A stretch of 64,000 nucleotides of DNA from Tumebacillus sp. BK434 (GCF_004340785.1 NZ_SLXS01000003.1:653689-717688); one strand, 5' to 3'. Shown: positions 1 to 8,825, counted from the stretch's first letter. The notes: a model not told the origin generated them from the letters alone. Translations and numbers: made by a program.

Positions 1-97
1 CTCCTGTGCCTTGCAGCATTGTTACTTACTGTTTCGTTCCCTTGCCAGTCAATTCCTATCTTGCTCCGAATTGGACATACTCTTGCCAAAACCATGC

Positions 98-133
98 AAA
101 AAGACGGAGCGCTCAGGACGCTTCCGTCTTTTT
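98..133 (-). terminator. Intrinsic terminator of the PAP2 gene
   Basis: A GC-rich stem (GACGGAGCG paired with CGCTTCCGTC) is followed by a T-run on the minus strand. It overlaps the last codons and stop of the PAP2 gene. Confidence 0.8.
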
Positions 134-751
134 CTGCTGATAATACCAAACGGCAAAAGTGAGCAGGCTGGCCCCGCCCAAAAAGCCGCCGACCACATCG
201 CTCGGATAATGGACGCCAAGATAGATCCGCGACGTGCCGATCAGCAGCACCATCGCGATGCAGACGAGCAGCAGCGCGGTGCGCCACAACTTGTTCTCCA
301 CTTTCAGCCAGATCAAAAAGCCGAGGATACCGTACAAAGCAAACGCCGACATCGAGTGTCCGCTCGGGTAGGAAAAACCGTCCGCGTGCACCAGCGGATT
401 GAGTTCGGGACGCACGCGCTGGAACACATTTTTGAGCAGGAAGTTGAACACGCCCGACGAGATCACCACCGCCAGAAACAGCGCCAATTCCATCCGTGAA
501 CTGCCGAGGTGATAGAGCAAGAACAACGCCGTCAGCGAGATCGCCGCCACGGTGGCCGCATCGCCGATCGTCGTAAACAAGACCATGACTTGGGTGGCCA
601 GATCGGAGTGCCACCCGTTGACCAGATCGATCACCCAGCTGTCAAACCCGACGACCCGGTCCCAGTGAATCAGCTGCGCAATCGCCAGCAGACCTGCCAA
701 GGCGAGCACGCTGAGAAAAAAAGCTTTCGTCAACTGCAGATTCAGCCGCAC
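113..751 (-). CDS. Phosphatase PAP2 family membrane protein
   Basis: An integral membrane phosphatase of the PAP2 superfamily, acting on lipid phosphates such as phosphatidic acid, phosphatidylglycerol phosphate or undecaprenyl pyrophosphate. The three motifs are intact: a K-x6-RP motif (KNVFQRVRP), PSGH, and SRIYLGVHYPSDVVGG with catalytic His and Asp. About five to six hydrophobic segments fit a protein of about 212 residues. A GTG start at 751 lies six bases after GAGGTG; an in-frame GTG at 760 is the alternative. The gene stands alone, ending in its own terminator. The exact lipid substrate cannot be read from the sequence. Confidence 0.9.
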   Translation of the reverse strand: MRLNLQLTKAFFLSVLALAGLLAIAQLIHWDRVVGFDSWVIDLVNGWHSDLATQVMVLFTTIGDAATVAAISLTALFLLYHLGSSRMELALFLAVVISSGVFNFLLKNVFQRVRPELNPLVHADGFSYPSGHSMSAFALYGILGFLIWLKVENKLWRTALLLVCIAMVLLIGTSRIYLGVHYPSDVVGGFLGGASLLTFAVWYYQQKKTEAS

Positions 752-815
752 GAAACGCACCTCGCTCTCTGTAGATCGAAACCTCTCTTAAATTATACGG
801 ACAAACACAACAAAG

Positions 816-845
816 AAAACCCCGGAATGAATTTCCGAGGTTTTT
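816..845. terminator. Hairpin between the PAP2 and sugar kinase genes
   Basis: An imperfect inverted repeat (AACCCCGGAA/TTCCGAGGTT) has A-rich and T-rich flanks. It lies downstream of the minus-strand sugar kinase gene, so it probably ends that operon. The T-run is stronger on the plus strand. Confidence 0.5.
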
Positions 846-930
846 GTCATCACTTTGTCATTTCCTGCAAATACAGCTCAGGCTGCAGCCCGTCCAGCTC
901 GATCACAAACGCCGTCAATGCGAAACAGCT

Positions 931-1944
931 TCATCGCTTCCCCGCCTCTTTCACGTTTTGGCGGCGTCGTCCCGCGTACATGAACTCGTACACTTCCTGC
1001 TTCGTCGGCAGGGCGGGGATCGCGCCGAGGCGGGATACGGTCAGCGCGCCGACCGCGTTGGCATAGCGGGCCATCTCTTCGATCTCTTCCGGGATCGACA
1101 GCGAGTAGTCGAGCGAGCGCCCCTGCACGCGGTCGACCAGCTGGCGCAGGAAGCCGGCCACAAAGCCGTCGCCCGCCCCGGTCGCATCGACCGTCGGCAC
1201 GCGAAACGGCAGCACGCGGGCCTGCAAGTCTTGCGTTTTGTAAAAAACGCCCTTCTCAGCGAGCGTCACGAAGACGATCTTCGGCCCCAGCGCCAGCAGC
1301 GCAGCAGCCCCTTGCTCCACGTTCGACGTGCCGGTGAGGAACTCCATCTCCTCTTCGCTGACTTTCAGTACATCGGACAATGAAGCTGTCTCGCGCACCT
1401 TCGCCCGCCCTTCCTCTTCGCGCCCGCGCCACAGCCCCAGCCGAAAATTGACGTCAAAGGAGACGATCACGCCGTGCTCGCGGGCGATCTTTTGCGCTTT
1501 TACCGTCGCGGCGAACGCTTCCGGGAGCAGCTGCGTCACCGAGCCGATGTGGATGACGCGCGCCTGTTTGATCAGGTCTGCGTCGATGTCCGCTTCCTGC
1601 AGCAGCATGTCGGCTGACGGGTTGCGGTAAAAGTGAAAATGGCGGTCGCCCATCCCGTCGATCGCGACGAAGGCCAGACCTGTCTTCGCCTCATCGGTGC
1701 GCACGCAGCCATCCGTCTGCACACCGTAGCTTTGCAAAGTCTGGATCAGGTAATCTCCGAACGGGTCGGTGCTGAATTTGCCGAGAAACGCGGCGCGGCC
1801 CCCGAGCTTGGCGACGCCGACCGCCACGTTGGCAGGCGCGCCGCCGGCCGCCTTGTGAAAGCCGGGCACCCGGTCCAAGGTGATGCCCGTCTCCTGCGGC
1901 ATAAAGTCGATGATCATCTCACCGATCGAAAGCACATCATACAT
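931..1944 (-). CDS. PfkB-family carbohydrate kinase, probable fructokinase
   Basis: A ribokinase-fold (PfkB) enzyme predicted to phosphorylate a sugar with ATP. The N-terminal segment carries the GGAPANVAVGVAKLGG signature and the C-terminal segment carries DATGAGDGFVAGFL, with the catalytic Asp and anion hole. The length of about 337 residues is normal. The ATG at 1944 is preceded by GGAGGG; an upstream extension in the same frame would run into crcB and is unlikely. It lies 22 bases after the second crcB gene and may be cotranscribed. The family resemblance is closest to bacterial fructokinases, but sugar specificity is an inference. Confidence 0.85.
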   Translation of the reverse strand: MYDVLSIGEMIIDFMPQETGITLDRVPGFHKAAGGAPANVAVGVAKLGGRAAFLGKFSTDPFGDYLIQTLQSYGVQTDGCVRTDEAKTGLAFVAIDGMGDRHFHFYRNPSADMLLQEADIDADLIKQARVIHIGSVTQLLPEAFAATVKAQKIAREHGVIVSFDVNFRLGLWRGREEEGRAKVRETASLSDVLKVSEEEMEFLTGTSNVEQGAAALLALGPKIVFVTLAEKGVFYKTQDLQARVLPFRVPTVDATGAGDGFVAGFLRQLVDRVQGRSLDYSLSIPEEIEEMARYANAVGALTVSRLGAIPALPTKQEVYEFMYAGRRRQNVKEAGKR

Positions 1945-1966
1945 GCAGAACCCTCCGATCCTCTCA

Positions 1967-2326
1967 TTAGCCTCCAGTATACCACGCAAAGCCCAGCCCT
2001 GCCGCCAGCATACCGGCCAGCGCCGAGCCGAGCACATAGCAGAGCGCCATCCCTTTGCGCCCCTGCTCAAGCAGCGTCACCGCTTCCACGCCAAACGTGG
2101 AAAACGTCGTAAACGCTCCCAAGAGCCCGGTGCCGAGCAACCAGCGCCAAGGCCCGTCCTCCGTGGCGGCGAACAGCAGACCCAAACAAAACGACCCGAG
2201 CAGATTGATCAGAAACGTCGGCAGCGGAAACGCGTTGCGCCACATTTTCAAGATCAACCGCCCGAGTCCATAGCGCAGCGGCGCACCGATCGCACCGCCG
2301 AGCAGCGTCAACAGCCACATCGTCAT
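1967..2326 (-). CDS. crcB: Fluoride channel subunit CrcB/FluC (second of a pair)
   Basis: A small four-helix membrane protein of the Fluc fluoride channel family, which exports F- passively as a dual-topology dimer. It shows the family features: a GGAIGAPLRYGLGR start, an NLLGSF motif and GAFTTFSTFGVE with the central Phe/Thr residues. It has 119 residues. Its ATG at 2326 overlaps the stop of the upstream crcB (ATGA) and follows a GGGGGGAG ribosome site. Two unequal crcB copies in tandem are common in Bacilli and probably form a heterodimer. Confidence 0.93.
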   Translation of the reverse strand: MTMWLLTLLGGAIGAPLRYGLGRLILKMWRNAFPLPTFLINLLGSFCLGLLFAATEDGPWRWLLGTGLLGAFTTFSTFGVEAVTLLEQGRKGMALCYVLGSALAGMLAAGLGFAWYTGG

Positions 2327-2697
2327 GAAACTCCCCCCGCCTTTCGCGCCTTCCTGGCAGCCAGCGTCCCGCACCAGGCGAGGCAGACGCCGCCGACCAG
2401 ACTGCCTGCCGCATACAGCGCCGCCTGCAGCCAGAGCCCTTTATGCAAAAAGCTGAGCGTCTCGACGCTGAACGTGGAGAAAGTGGTGAAGCCGCCGAGC
2501 ACGCCGGCCGAGATGCCGAGGCGCAACGGCTCCGGCAGCCGCCCGCCAGCCGTGTACGGAAGAAAAAAGCCGAGCAGCAAGCAGCCCAGCCCGTTGATGC
2601 CAAGCGTCGTCCAGGCCCCGAACGGCAGCAGGAGGCCGGTGAGCAGGCGCAGCAGCGCGCCCAGCGCGCCGCCGAAGATCAAAGCGCCGTAGATCAC
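2323..2697 (-). CDS. crcB: Fluoride channel subunit CrcB/FluC (first of a pair)
   Basis: This is a paralogue of the adjacent crcB. It has four hydrophobic helices, GALGALLRLLTG near the N terminus, INGLGCLLLGF, and the GGFTTFSTFSVE pore motif. The length of 124 residues is typical. It starts 15 bases downstream of the methyltransferase gene and overlaps the second crcB by four bases, so translation of the two subunits is probably coupled. No fluoride riboswitch is visible in the short upstream gap, so control would come from the promoter in front of the methyltransferase. Confidence 0.93.
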   Translation of the reverse strand: MIYGALIFGGALGALLRLLTGLLLPFGAWTTLGINGLGCLLLGFFLPYTAGGRLPEPLRLGISAGVLGGFTTFSTFSVETLSFLHKGLWLQAALYAAGSLVGGVCLAWCGTLAARKARKAGGVS

Positions 2698-2712
2698 ACA
2701 GGTCGCCCCTTT

Positions 2713-3507
2713 CTACTCGGTCGCTTTGACCGCTTTCCAGATCGTCCAGCGGTCCTGTTCCAAGACTTCCTGCATGCCGCGAAACAGCATCTGCTCCTGA
2801 ATGTGGGCGACCAGTTCCTGCAGCTCCGGATCGCTCAGCTCATGCAGGATCGAGCGTCCGGTGCGGGTGAGCAGGTCGGCGGCCAAGTCTTCCAGATCGG
2901 GATAGACCTTGCGCGTCTCCCACAGCTTGTGCTCCTCGACGATCTGGAACCCGGCGGTGCGGAGCGACTCGACCATCGTCGCGCTGCTGTGGCGGCGTCT
3001 CGTCTCCCGCTCGATCAACCGCGGGTAAAGCTCGAAAAAATAGCCGCGCAGGTTCGTCTCGCTGCCCGGCATGAGACAGTCTTCCGGCGTGCGGTTCTGC
3101 ACGAGCAGCGTGCCGCCCGGGCGCAGGATGCGCAAAGATTCCGCAAAGCTCGGCACGAGATCCTCCACCTTGAGATGATGAGTCAGCGCCCGCTTCAGCA
3201 CGATGTCGCAGGCCGCGTCGGCCAGCCCCGTCGCGAGCGCGTTCCCGTTGTAGTAGGCAATCTGCGGATAGCCGACCGTCTGCGTGCGCGCCCCGGCCAG
3301 CATTTCCAGCGAAAAATCAACCCCGGTCACCTGCCCCGCCCCCAGATGAGCAAATGCCCGCGTATAGATGCCGCCGCCGCAACCGATATCGACCGCATGC
3401 CGGCCCCGCACTTCGACCAGCTTTTCAATCATTGCCGTCCAGGAAACGTCTGCGTGACGGCGCGTATAGGTAAAGCGGTTTTTCTCCGCATGAAAATCGA
3501 TCGCCAT
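2713..3507 (-). CDS. Class I SAM-dependent methyltransferase
   Basis: A Rossmann-fold methyltransferase of 264 residues. Motif I (HAVDIGCGGGIYTRAF) binds SAM, an acidic residue follows in VTGVDFSLEML, and a DIVLKRALTHHL-type motif comes next. The start has a clear GGAGGGG site. It is the first gene of a probable operon with the two crcB genes and the PfkB kinase. The substrate (small molecule or lipid) is not identifiable; the UbiE/MenG-like relatives are broad. Confidence 0.85.
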   Translation of the reverse strand: MAIDFHAEKNRFTYTRRHADVSWTAMIEKLVEVRGRHAVDIGCGGGIYTRAFAHLGAGQVTGVDFSLEMLAGARTQTVGYPQIAYYNGNALATGLADAACDIVLKRALTHHLKVEDLVPSFAESLRILRPGGTLLVQNRTPEDCLMPGSETNLRGYFFELYPRLIERETRRRHSSATMVESLRTAGFQIVEEHKLWETRKVYPDLEDLAADLLTRTGRSILHELSDPELQELVAHIQEQMLFRGMQEVLEQDRWTIWKAVKATE

Positions 3508-3578
3508 GATAGGTCCCCTCCACCTGAAATCCGCAACTCATTCTTATTCTTATCTTCCTAGTTTACCACTTTTAGGAA

Positions 3579-3617
3579 CAAAAAAGATACGGACATCTGT
3601 GGAAGATGTCCGTATCG
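3579..3617 (-). terminator. Intrinsic terminator of the cohesin/dockerin gene
   Basis: A perfect stem (GATACGGACATCT/AGATGTCCGTATC) is followed by a T-run on the minus strand, 10 bases after the stop codon. Confidence 0.9.
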
Positions 3618-3627
3618 AAGAGAAGAA

Positions 3628-5673
3628 TTATCGTTGTACGACCTCAAGTCCAGCACCTTGTTCCGTAGCGTTAAAATCTGCACCGTACCAATTGCCGACC
3701 CATGCGCTGTCGAGCGGCATGCTCAAGTTCACCCAGCCGCTTGCCCCCTCTTTCACTTTGAAGGTCAGCTTGATCAACTGGGTTCTTTCTCCCGGGTTCA
3801 GATCTTCCGTCTGGCCGGTGTTGGCGAGCACGAAACGCAGTTTGCCTGGTACTGAGGAGTCTTGCTTGACAATTTTTACACCGGCGCGGACAGGAACCGC
3901 TTCGACAAACTCCAACTTGTTGGTGTCAAAAGTAACCGTCGCGTCTTCCGCTTGCATGTTGCCGTAGTTATGCACGATCAAACTCGCGTCGAACGTTTCG
4001 CCCTGCGCCACATTCCATGCACCGCCCGCCGCTGCGTCGACGCGGGTGATGTCAAGGCCGACAGCCGGCGAAGCTCCGATTTTCGAGAACATCTCCATCT
4101 CGCCGACGCCTACATAAGAAGCGTTGTTCGATGCGGAGATGTTGATGCGGTACTTGTCGTACGCCACATTGTTCTCGAAGGTAAACTCTTGTTTATTTCC
4201 GGTCACCCAGTTGGTGACTCCTTGTTTCGAATCGAGGACCACCCAGCTTTGGTTCCAGCCGTCCCAGCCTTCGAACGTCCAGTCTTTCGGCATATACGAC
4301 TCAAATCCGGTATGCAATTGCCAGAGCAGCGAATATTTGTTGACCGGCATCTGGCGGATGCGCAGGTCATACTCCAGCCAGCCGGACGGAACTTTCGTTC
4401 CGGCGTTCCAGTAGAAGCCGGACGTTGTGTCGCCGTCAAATGCGAATTTCGGCTGATAATAGTTGTAGTTCCAATGCGAACTGCTCGCCCGCGCAGAGCC
4501 GCCTTGGGTCAAGTCCATCGAGTAGCCGTAACCGCCGTCCGCAATGACCGGCTTTTGGATCAGACCGGCGATCAAAGCGAGGTCGGTGTCGTCGACCAGC
4601 TCATCGCCGTTTACATCCGCAAAACTCATCAGATGCGTGTAGGAGCCGTATGTCGAAGCGGCCATCGCCAGGTCGGCCACAGTGATGTACCCGTCCAGGT
4701 TCACGTCGCCCACTTTGTAGGTAAGCGCGATATTTTCGCCGCCGAAAATGACGGGGAGCACATTTCCTGCGCTGTCGGTCGCGAAACCGGCCGACGTTTC
4801 GATGCGGGCTGTCTTGTTGACCGCCCGGGACTTCATGGCGATTTTAAACATCCGCGTTTCTGCCGTCGTGCTGAAAGTTGCACCGCTGCTGGACAGCTTG
4901 ACTTTGATCTGACCTGGCGTACTGGTATCGGTAGACAGAATCGTGAAGCCAGGCTCCGGGGTGATCTCGCCGAGGAAGAAGGCCTCTTGGTCATAAGAGA
5001 CGGTCACTTCCTCTGTCTTCAACCCGGTCGCATTGCGGGAGACCACGTAGGCGTCCACGTCCTCAATGCCATAGAGGCTGGAATCGGAGACGTCGACATC
5101 AAACTGCACAGTCGGCGTGGTCGGCAAGGATGCCATCATTTCAATTTCGCCGATGCCAGATAATGTATACGTTGAGTTTGACTTGGTGTATTTTATACGG
5201 TACGACTTATAACTTCGCGTGTTCGAGAACGTGAATTCCTTCTTCTCAGAGCCGCTCCAATCTGTCACGTTCGTACGTGAGTCCAGCACCACCCATACGT
5301 TTGTCACCGTATCTAGAGCCTCGAAGGTCCAATCTCTTGGCATGTAGTGTTGCCAGCCGGTTAAAGCAGACCAGCGCATCGTATATTTGGTAATCGTTTG
5401 AGGTTGCGCAAACTCATAACCAATATGACCAGTCGGCGCATTTGCATTCCAATAATTTGTGTCGATGACGTTATCGAATGCGTTACGGGCCAGATAACAA
5501 GTCTTGCATACTAACGTATTGGTAAATTCATCGCTAAAAAGTATCGTTCCGTTCGGAGATCCTTGCGGCCCCGTCAAATCCTCTGTGTACGAACCTGCCG
5601 CCATCGTGAAATTTGCCGGAATCAATACGCCTGCCATCACTGCAGCACTTGCAAAAAGCTTGATCGCTTTCAT
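3628..5673 (-). CDS. Secreted multidomain protein: two discoidin-like, two cohesin-like and one dockerin-like module
   Basis: The 681-residue product begins with a signal peptide (residues 1-26, cut near FTMAAG). A discoidin/F5-8-type module follows (about 28-182, with ITKYTMRWSAL and MPRDWTFEALD), then a cohesin-like beta module (about 187-318) and a dockerin-type pair of calcium loops (VGDVNLDGYITVADL at 321-335 and FADVNGDELVDDTDL at 351-365). A second discoidin-like module (about 385-530) and a second cohesin-like module (about 537-678) complete it. The ATG at 5673 follows AGGAGG. No catalytic domain or sortase motif is present, so it is probably a secreted carbohydrate- or surface-binding scaffold. 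The modular order is discoidin-cohesin-dockerin-discoidin-cohesin. Confidence 0.8.
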   Translation of the reverse strand: MKAIKLFASAAVMAGVLIPANFTMAAGSYTEDLTGPQGSPNGTILFSDEFTNTLVCKTCYLARNAFDNVIDTNYWNANAPTGHIGYEFAQPQTITKYTMRWSALTGWQHYMPRDWTFEALDTVTNVWVVLDSRTNVTDWSGSEKKEFTFSNTRSYKSYRIKYTKSNSTYTLSGIGEIEMMASLPTTPTVQFDVDVSDSSLYGIEDVDAYVVSRNATGLKTEEVTVSYDQEAFFLGEITPEPGFTILSTDTSTPGQIKVKLSSSGATFSTTAETRMFKIAMKSRAVNKTARIETSAGFATDSAGNVLPVIFGGENIALTYKVGDVNLDGYITVADLAMAASTYGSYTHLMSFADVNGDELVDDTDLALIAGLIQKPVIADGGYGYSMDLTQGGSARASSSHWNYNYYQPKFAFDGDTTSGFYWNAGTKVPSGWLEYDLRIRQMPVNKYSLLWQLHTGFESYMPKDWTFEGWDGWNQSWVVLDSKQGVTNWVTGNKQEFTFENNVAYDKYRINISASNNASYVGVGEMEMFSKIGASPAVGLDITRVDAAAGGAWNVAQGETFDASLIVHNYGNMQAEDATVTFDTNKLEFVEAVPVRAGVKIVKQDSSVPGKLRFVLANTGQTEDLNPGERTQLIKLTFKVKEGASGWVNLSMPLDSAWVGNWYGADFNATEQGAGLEVVQR

Positions 5674-5808
5674 GTCAGTACCTCCTGATCGATCATTTTT
5701 AAAACATAAAATCACAGTGCACTAAACAATAAAACCTAACCACACCTTAATGATAGGTCACACCGAGACTTGAATCAAGAATAAATTCACATTTTATGCC
5801 AATTACAT

Positions 5809-5841
5809 AAAAACAGGCACCCGCCCTTGGGTGCCTGTTCC
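5809..5841 (-). terminator. Intrinsic terminator of the BsuPI-like gene
   Basis: The stem AACAGGCACCC/GGGTGCCTGTT is followed by a T-run on the minus strand. Confidence 0.85.
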
Positions 5842-5853
5842 ACTTTCGTCCAC

Positions 5854-6219
5854 CTATCCAACTCTGCCGGTCAATTCGATCTTCGTTTCCGCCCGCTCGC
5901 CCGTGCCGATGATCCAGCCTTTTAGCGTGACGGGGCCGCGGGGGACCGTGCGGCCGCGGAGGTCGGTCTGCTTCCAGTCCGCCTTGAACACCCGCGAGTC
6001 GCCCGGCTGGATCACGAGCGTGGTCAGCACTTGGGCGAACAGGCGGTCATGGCTCCACTGCCAGAGCGTCTGTCCGTCCCGTTCTGCCGTCACGTCAAAG
6101 CGCTGCGCCGTGTAAAAACGGTACTCGCGCGCCTCTTTGCCGTCGTTTTGCAAGAGCAGGGTGATCAGCACCGTTTCCTCGGGACGATAGGCCGTTTTAT
6201 CTGTGCGGATGATGAGCAT
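5854..6219 (-). CDS. BsuPI-related (intracellular proteinase inhibitor-like) protein
   Basis: This 121-residue all-beta protein matches the BsuPI family, named for the B. subtilis intracellular proteinase inhibitor. Visible family features are the YRPEETVLITLLLQNDG segment, QRFDVTA followed by LWQWSHDRLF, and a C-terminal VPRGPVTLKGWIIG strand. There is no signal peptide. The ATG at 6219 lies eight bases after GGAGG; an in-frame TTG at 6222 is also possible. The inhibitor function is inferred from the family name only. Confidence 0.75.
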   Translation of the reverse strand: MLIIRTDKTAYRPEETVLITLLLQNDGKEAREYRFYTAQRFDVTAERDGQTLWQWSHDRLFAQVLTTLVIQPGDSRVFKADWKQTDLRGRTVPRGPVTLKGWIIGTGERAETKIELTGRVG

Positions 6220-6293
6220 CAAAAGTTCCTCCGTTTCCAAGAGTCCTTTTTAAATCAATACTCATCACCCTGCATCTTTAGCACGTACATGTG

Positions 6294-7256
6294 TCAGACA
6301 TGCGCTTCTTCCGGGTTCCAGTCCCGCACATCGTTGTCTTCCAAGATCCCGATCGTCGCGTCGGCGATGTCCGGATCGGCGGTCAGCTTGTATTGGATGC
6401 GCAGCTTCACATCGTCCGCGTCGGCCAGCGACATCCCTTTGCGCAGCTCGACATACGCTTCCACGTGGTAGTAGCGCCCTTCCTGCAAAATGCGCATCTT
6501 GTTGATGTCGACCGCTTCCGGGTCGCTCAGGATGATCGCGGCGACTTTGTCCTCGACCACCTTCGGCGCGGCGACGCCGATCAAGCCGACCATGTTGTCG
6601 TAGCCGACGCGAAACGCCACCAGCAGCAGCAGGCAGGCGATGGCGATCGCCGCATAGCCTTCCAGCGCGTAAAAGCCGGTCAGCGGCGCCAGCACCACCG
6701 CCACCATGGCCAAAAATGCGCCCAAGGTCGCCACGCAGTCCTCATAAAAGACCAGCCGGGTCGGCGGCGCGGCCAGGCGCAGATGTTTCACCGCTTTCAT
6801 CGGCAGAAGGCCCGGCTCCTGCTCCATCCGCGCTTCATAGACGATCTCTTTCATCGCTTTGATTAAGATGAAGCCGTCGACGATGATCGAGACGACCAGC
6901 AGCGATGCGTTCAGCCAGATCTCGCCCGACACTTTCGGGTGATGGATGATCTCCCAGCCTTTTTCGATCGTCTCCACCGCCATGATCGTCACCACGATCA
7001 CCGCGACCATCACAAATACGTTGATCACCCGGCCGAAACCGGTCGGAAAGCGCTTGGTCGGCTTTTTCTCCGCCAGCACGCTGCCGCCGTAGACGAAGCC
7101 TTGGTTGACCGCGTCGGCCACCGAGTGCATCGCCGACGCGTACATCGCGCTGCTTCCGCTGTAAGCGGCCGCCGAGCCTTTGAGCAGCGCCAGCAGCGTA
7201 TTGCCCGTGGCGGCGATCAGCGAAGAGGTGTTGCCCCGCTTCAAGAGTTCTAACAT
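6294..7256 (-). CDS. Cation diffusion facilitator (CDF) family transporter
   Basis: A 320-residue proton-coupled divalent cation exporter of the CDF family (Zn, Mn, Co or Fe). Six predicted membrane helices lie in the N-terminal 200 residues, with an HSVAD (HxxxD) metal site in helix II and a second acidic position in helix V (SIIVDGFILIKA). A cytoplasmic C-terminal domain of about 90 residues follows. The GRVINVF variant segment resembles the ZNT9-like branch. The metal is not determinable. Confidence 0.85.
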   Translation of the reverse strand: MLELLKRGNTSSLIAATGNTLLALLKGSAAAYSGSSAMYASAMHSVADAVNQGFVYGGSVLAEKKPTKRFPTGFGRVINVFVMVAVIVVTIMAVETIEKGWEIIHHPKVSGEIWLNASLLVVSIIVDGFILIKAMKEIVYEARMEQEPGLLPMKAVKHLRLAAPPTRLVFYEDCVATLGAFLAMVAVVLAPLTGFYALEGYAAIAIACLLLLVAFRVGYDNMVGLIGVAAPKVVEDKVAAIILSDPEAVDINKMRILQEGRYYHVEAYVELRKGMSLADADDVKLRIQYKLTADPDIADATIGILEDNDVRDWNPEEAHV

Positions 7257-7299
7257 TCGCGTTCGCTCCCTCTCTGTTGCTTGTCCTTATCATAACTAA

Positions 7300-7330
7300 A
7301 AAGAGAGCCGGCTAATCGGCTCTCTTCTTC
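7300..7330 (-). terminator. Intrinsic terminator of the DedA-PAP2 gene
   Basis: The stem AGAGAGCCG/CGGCTCTCT is followed by a T-run on the minus strand, directly after the stop. Confidence 0.85.
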
Positions 7331-7333
7331 GGC

Positions 7334-8641
7334 TTACTCATGTGTGATTTTAAACTTCCCCCGCTCTACCGCACGGTAGACAATCCGTGTGATCAGACAG
7401 CCGATCATCCAGAGGATGCCTGCCGTCAAGCCGCCCATCGTTGAGGACAGCGAGTAATTGCCGATCAGTACCGGCGACAACGGGGCGATGATGATCAGCG
7501 AGAATGCGACCAAAAGCCCGAGGATGCGTGCCCACCACGATTTCTGCGTTTGCCAGACGATGTAGGCGAGCGACGTGTACAGGACGATCGCCGCCATCAC
7601 CTGACCGCTTGGCAGGTTCGGCAGCACCGGCAGCGTATCGGTCACTTCCAGCAGCATGTCGACGGTGGTCTCCACCGAAGTCGGGAAGAAGTAGCGGAAC
7701 GATACCTGGATCAGCAGCATGCCGATCACAAGCCCGGAGAACAGGCGCATCTTCGTCGATTTGCGCAGATGAAACAAGAGGACGAACGAGACGAACAGGT
7801 AGCCGAGAATCACGACCGGCACGGAGAACGCCCAGTCGACCACTTTGGCCGGGAACCCCCAGGTCGGATGGAGCGTCTGCTGCACCCACTGGAGTGTGAT
7901 GTCGTCAAACTTCTGCAGGAAATCGGACACCACATCGCCGGCAAACGTGGCGACGATCAGCGAAGCGAGAATCCCGAGGGCCAGGAACGTCGCGCCGCGG
8001 CGCGACCCGCGCTTGAGCGGGGTCAGAAAGTCTTTGCGAAAAAAGGTGACCAGCCCGGCCAGGCGTTCGCGCAGCCAAGTGCCTTTTTTCGACTTGAGGT
8101 AGTACCACAGCACGGCCAGTCCGACGAGGACGAGCAGGCCGATCAAAAACTGCATCTCCAAGCCTTCCGGAATCTTGATCACGCCGATCTGGCGCACGAG
8201 CAGCACCAGCCCGAAAAAGCGCACGCCGCGCCCGATCAAGGCGCCGATCATCAGCGGAATCCGCTTCATCTGGAACACGCCGGCGGCGATCGTAAACAGC
8301 TTGAACGGCAGCGGGATCAGACCGGCGACGACGATCGCCCAGATGCCCCAGTGCTGGAACATGCGTTGGACTTTCTCCAAGCGCTGCTCCGACATGAACT
8401 TCCGCAAGATCGGATAGCCTGCCTTAGAGCCGATAAAATGTCCGAACATAGAACCAAACACAGACCCTGCCACCGCGATCGCGCCATACAGAAAGCCCAG
8501 ATCGGGAGACGCGCCGGTCAGCGGGATCAAAATCAAGTCAGGTGCGACGGGGAGAAACGAAGCTTCAGCGAGTGAGACGATCAACAAACCGATCCAACCG
8601 TAGTTCATCAACATATCCATGATCCAGTGGAACATAGTCAT
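7334..8641 (-). CDS. DedA (VTT) domain fused to a catalytically degenerate PAP2-like domain
   Basis: The product has 435 residues. Residues 1-180 form a DedA/SNARE-associated (VTT) membrane domain with the family signatures EASFLPVAPDL, FGHFIGSKAGYPIL and a GLIPLPFKLFTIAAGV helix; DedA proteins flip lipids such as undecaprenyl phosphate. Residues 215-430 form a six-helix PAP2-like domain. Its catalytic motifs are altered: PSGQ (344-347) replaces PSGH, and GNYSLSSTMGGLTAG replaces the usual SR-x-LG-x-H-x3-D motif. The second half is therefore probably not a phosphatase and may bind lipid. The ATG at 8641 follows GGAGGGGG; an ATG six bases further in is possible. Confidence 0.8.
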   Translation of the reverse strand: MTMFHWIMDMLMNYGWIGLLIVSLAEASFLPVAPDLILIPLTGASPDLGFLYGAIAVAGSVFGSMFGHFIGSKAGYPILRKFMSEQRLEKVQRMFQHWGIWAIVVAGLIPLPFKLFTIAAGVFQMKRIPLMIGALIGRGVRFFGLVLLVRQIGVIKIPEGLEMQFLIGLLVLVGLAVLWYYLKSKKGTWLRERLAGLVTFFRKDFLTPLKRGSRRGATFLALGILASLIVATFAGDVVSDFLQKFDDITLQWVQQTLHPTWGFPAKVVDWAFSVPVVILGYLFVSFVLLFHLRKSTKMRLFSGLVIGMLLIQVSFRYFFPTSVETTVDMLLEVTDTLPVLPNLPSGQVMAAIVLYTSLAYIVWQTQKSWWARILGLLVAFSLIIIAPLSPVLIGNYSLSSTMGGLTAGILWMIGCLITRIVYRAVERGKFKITHE

Positions 8642-8768
8642 TCCCCCTCCTTCACACAGCCGTATAAAATTATCGAAATTTTGCAACTTCGATGAGATTC
8701 GACACGTTTCTTTCTTATTGTATCACCTTTTAAGGGGCCAATACATAGCGATTCTTACCTTTTTTTTG

Positions 8769-8777
8769 TGTTACAAT
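8769..8777 (+). promoter_or_regulatory. Extended -10 promoter of the DUF1450 gene
   Basis: TGTTACAAT gives an extended -10 (TG-n-TACAAT) 48 bases before the start codon. No good -35 is visible. Confidence 0.45.
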
Positions 8778-8825
8778 ACCCTTGGGAATTAGCCTTCCCA
8801 AAAAGGACTGGAAGGATGAACCGCC

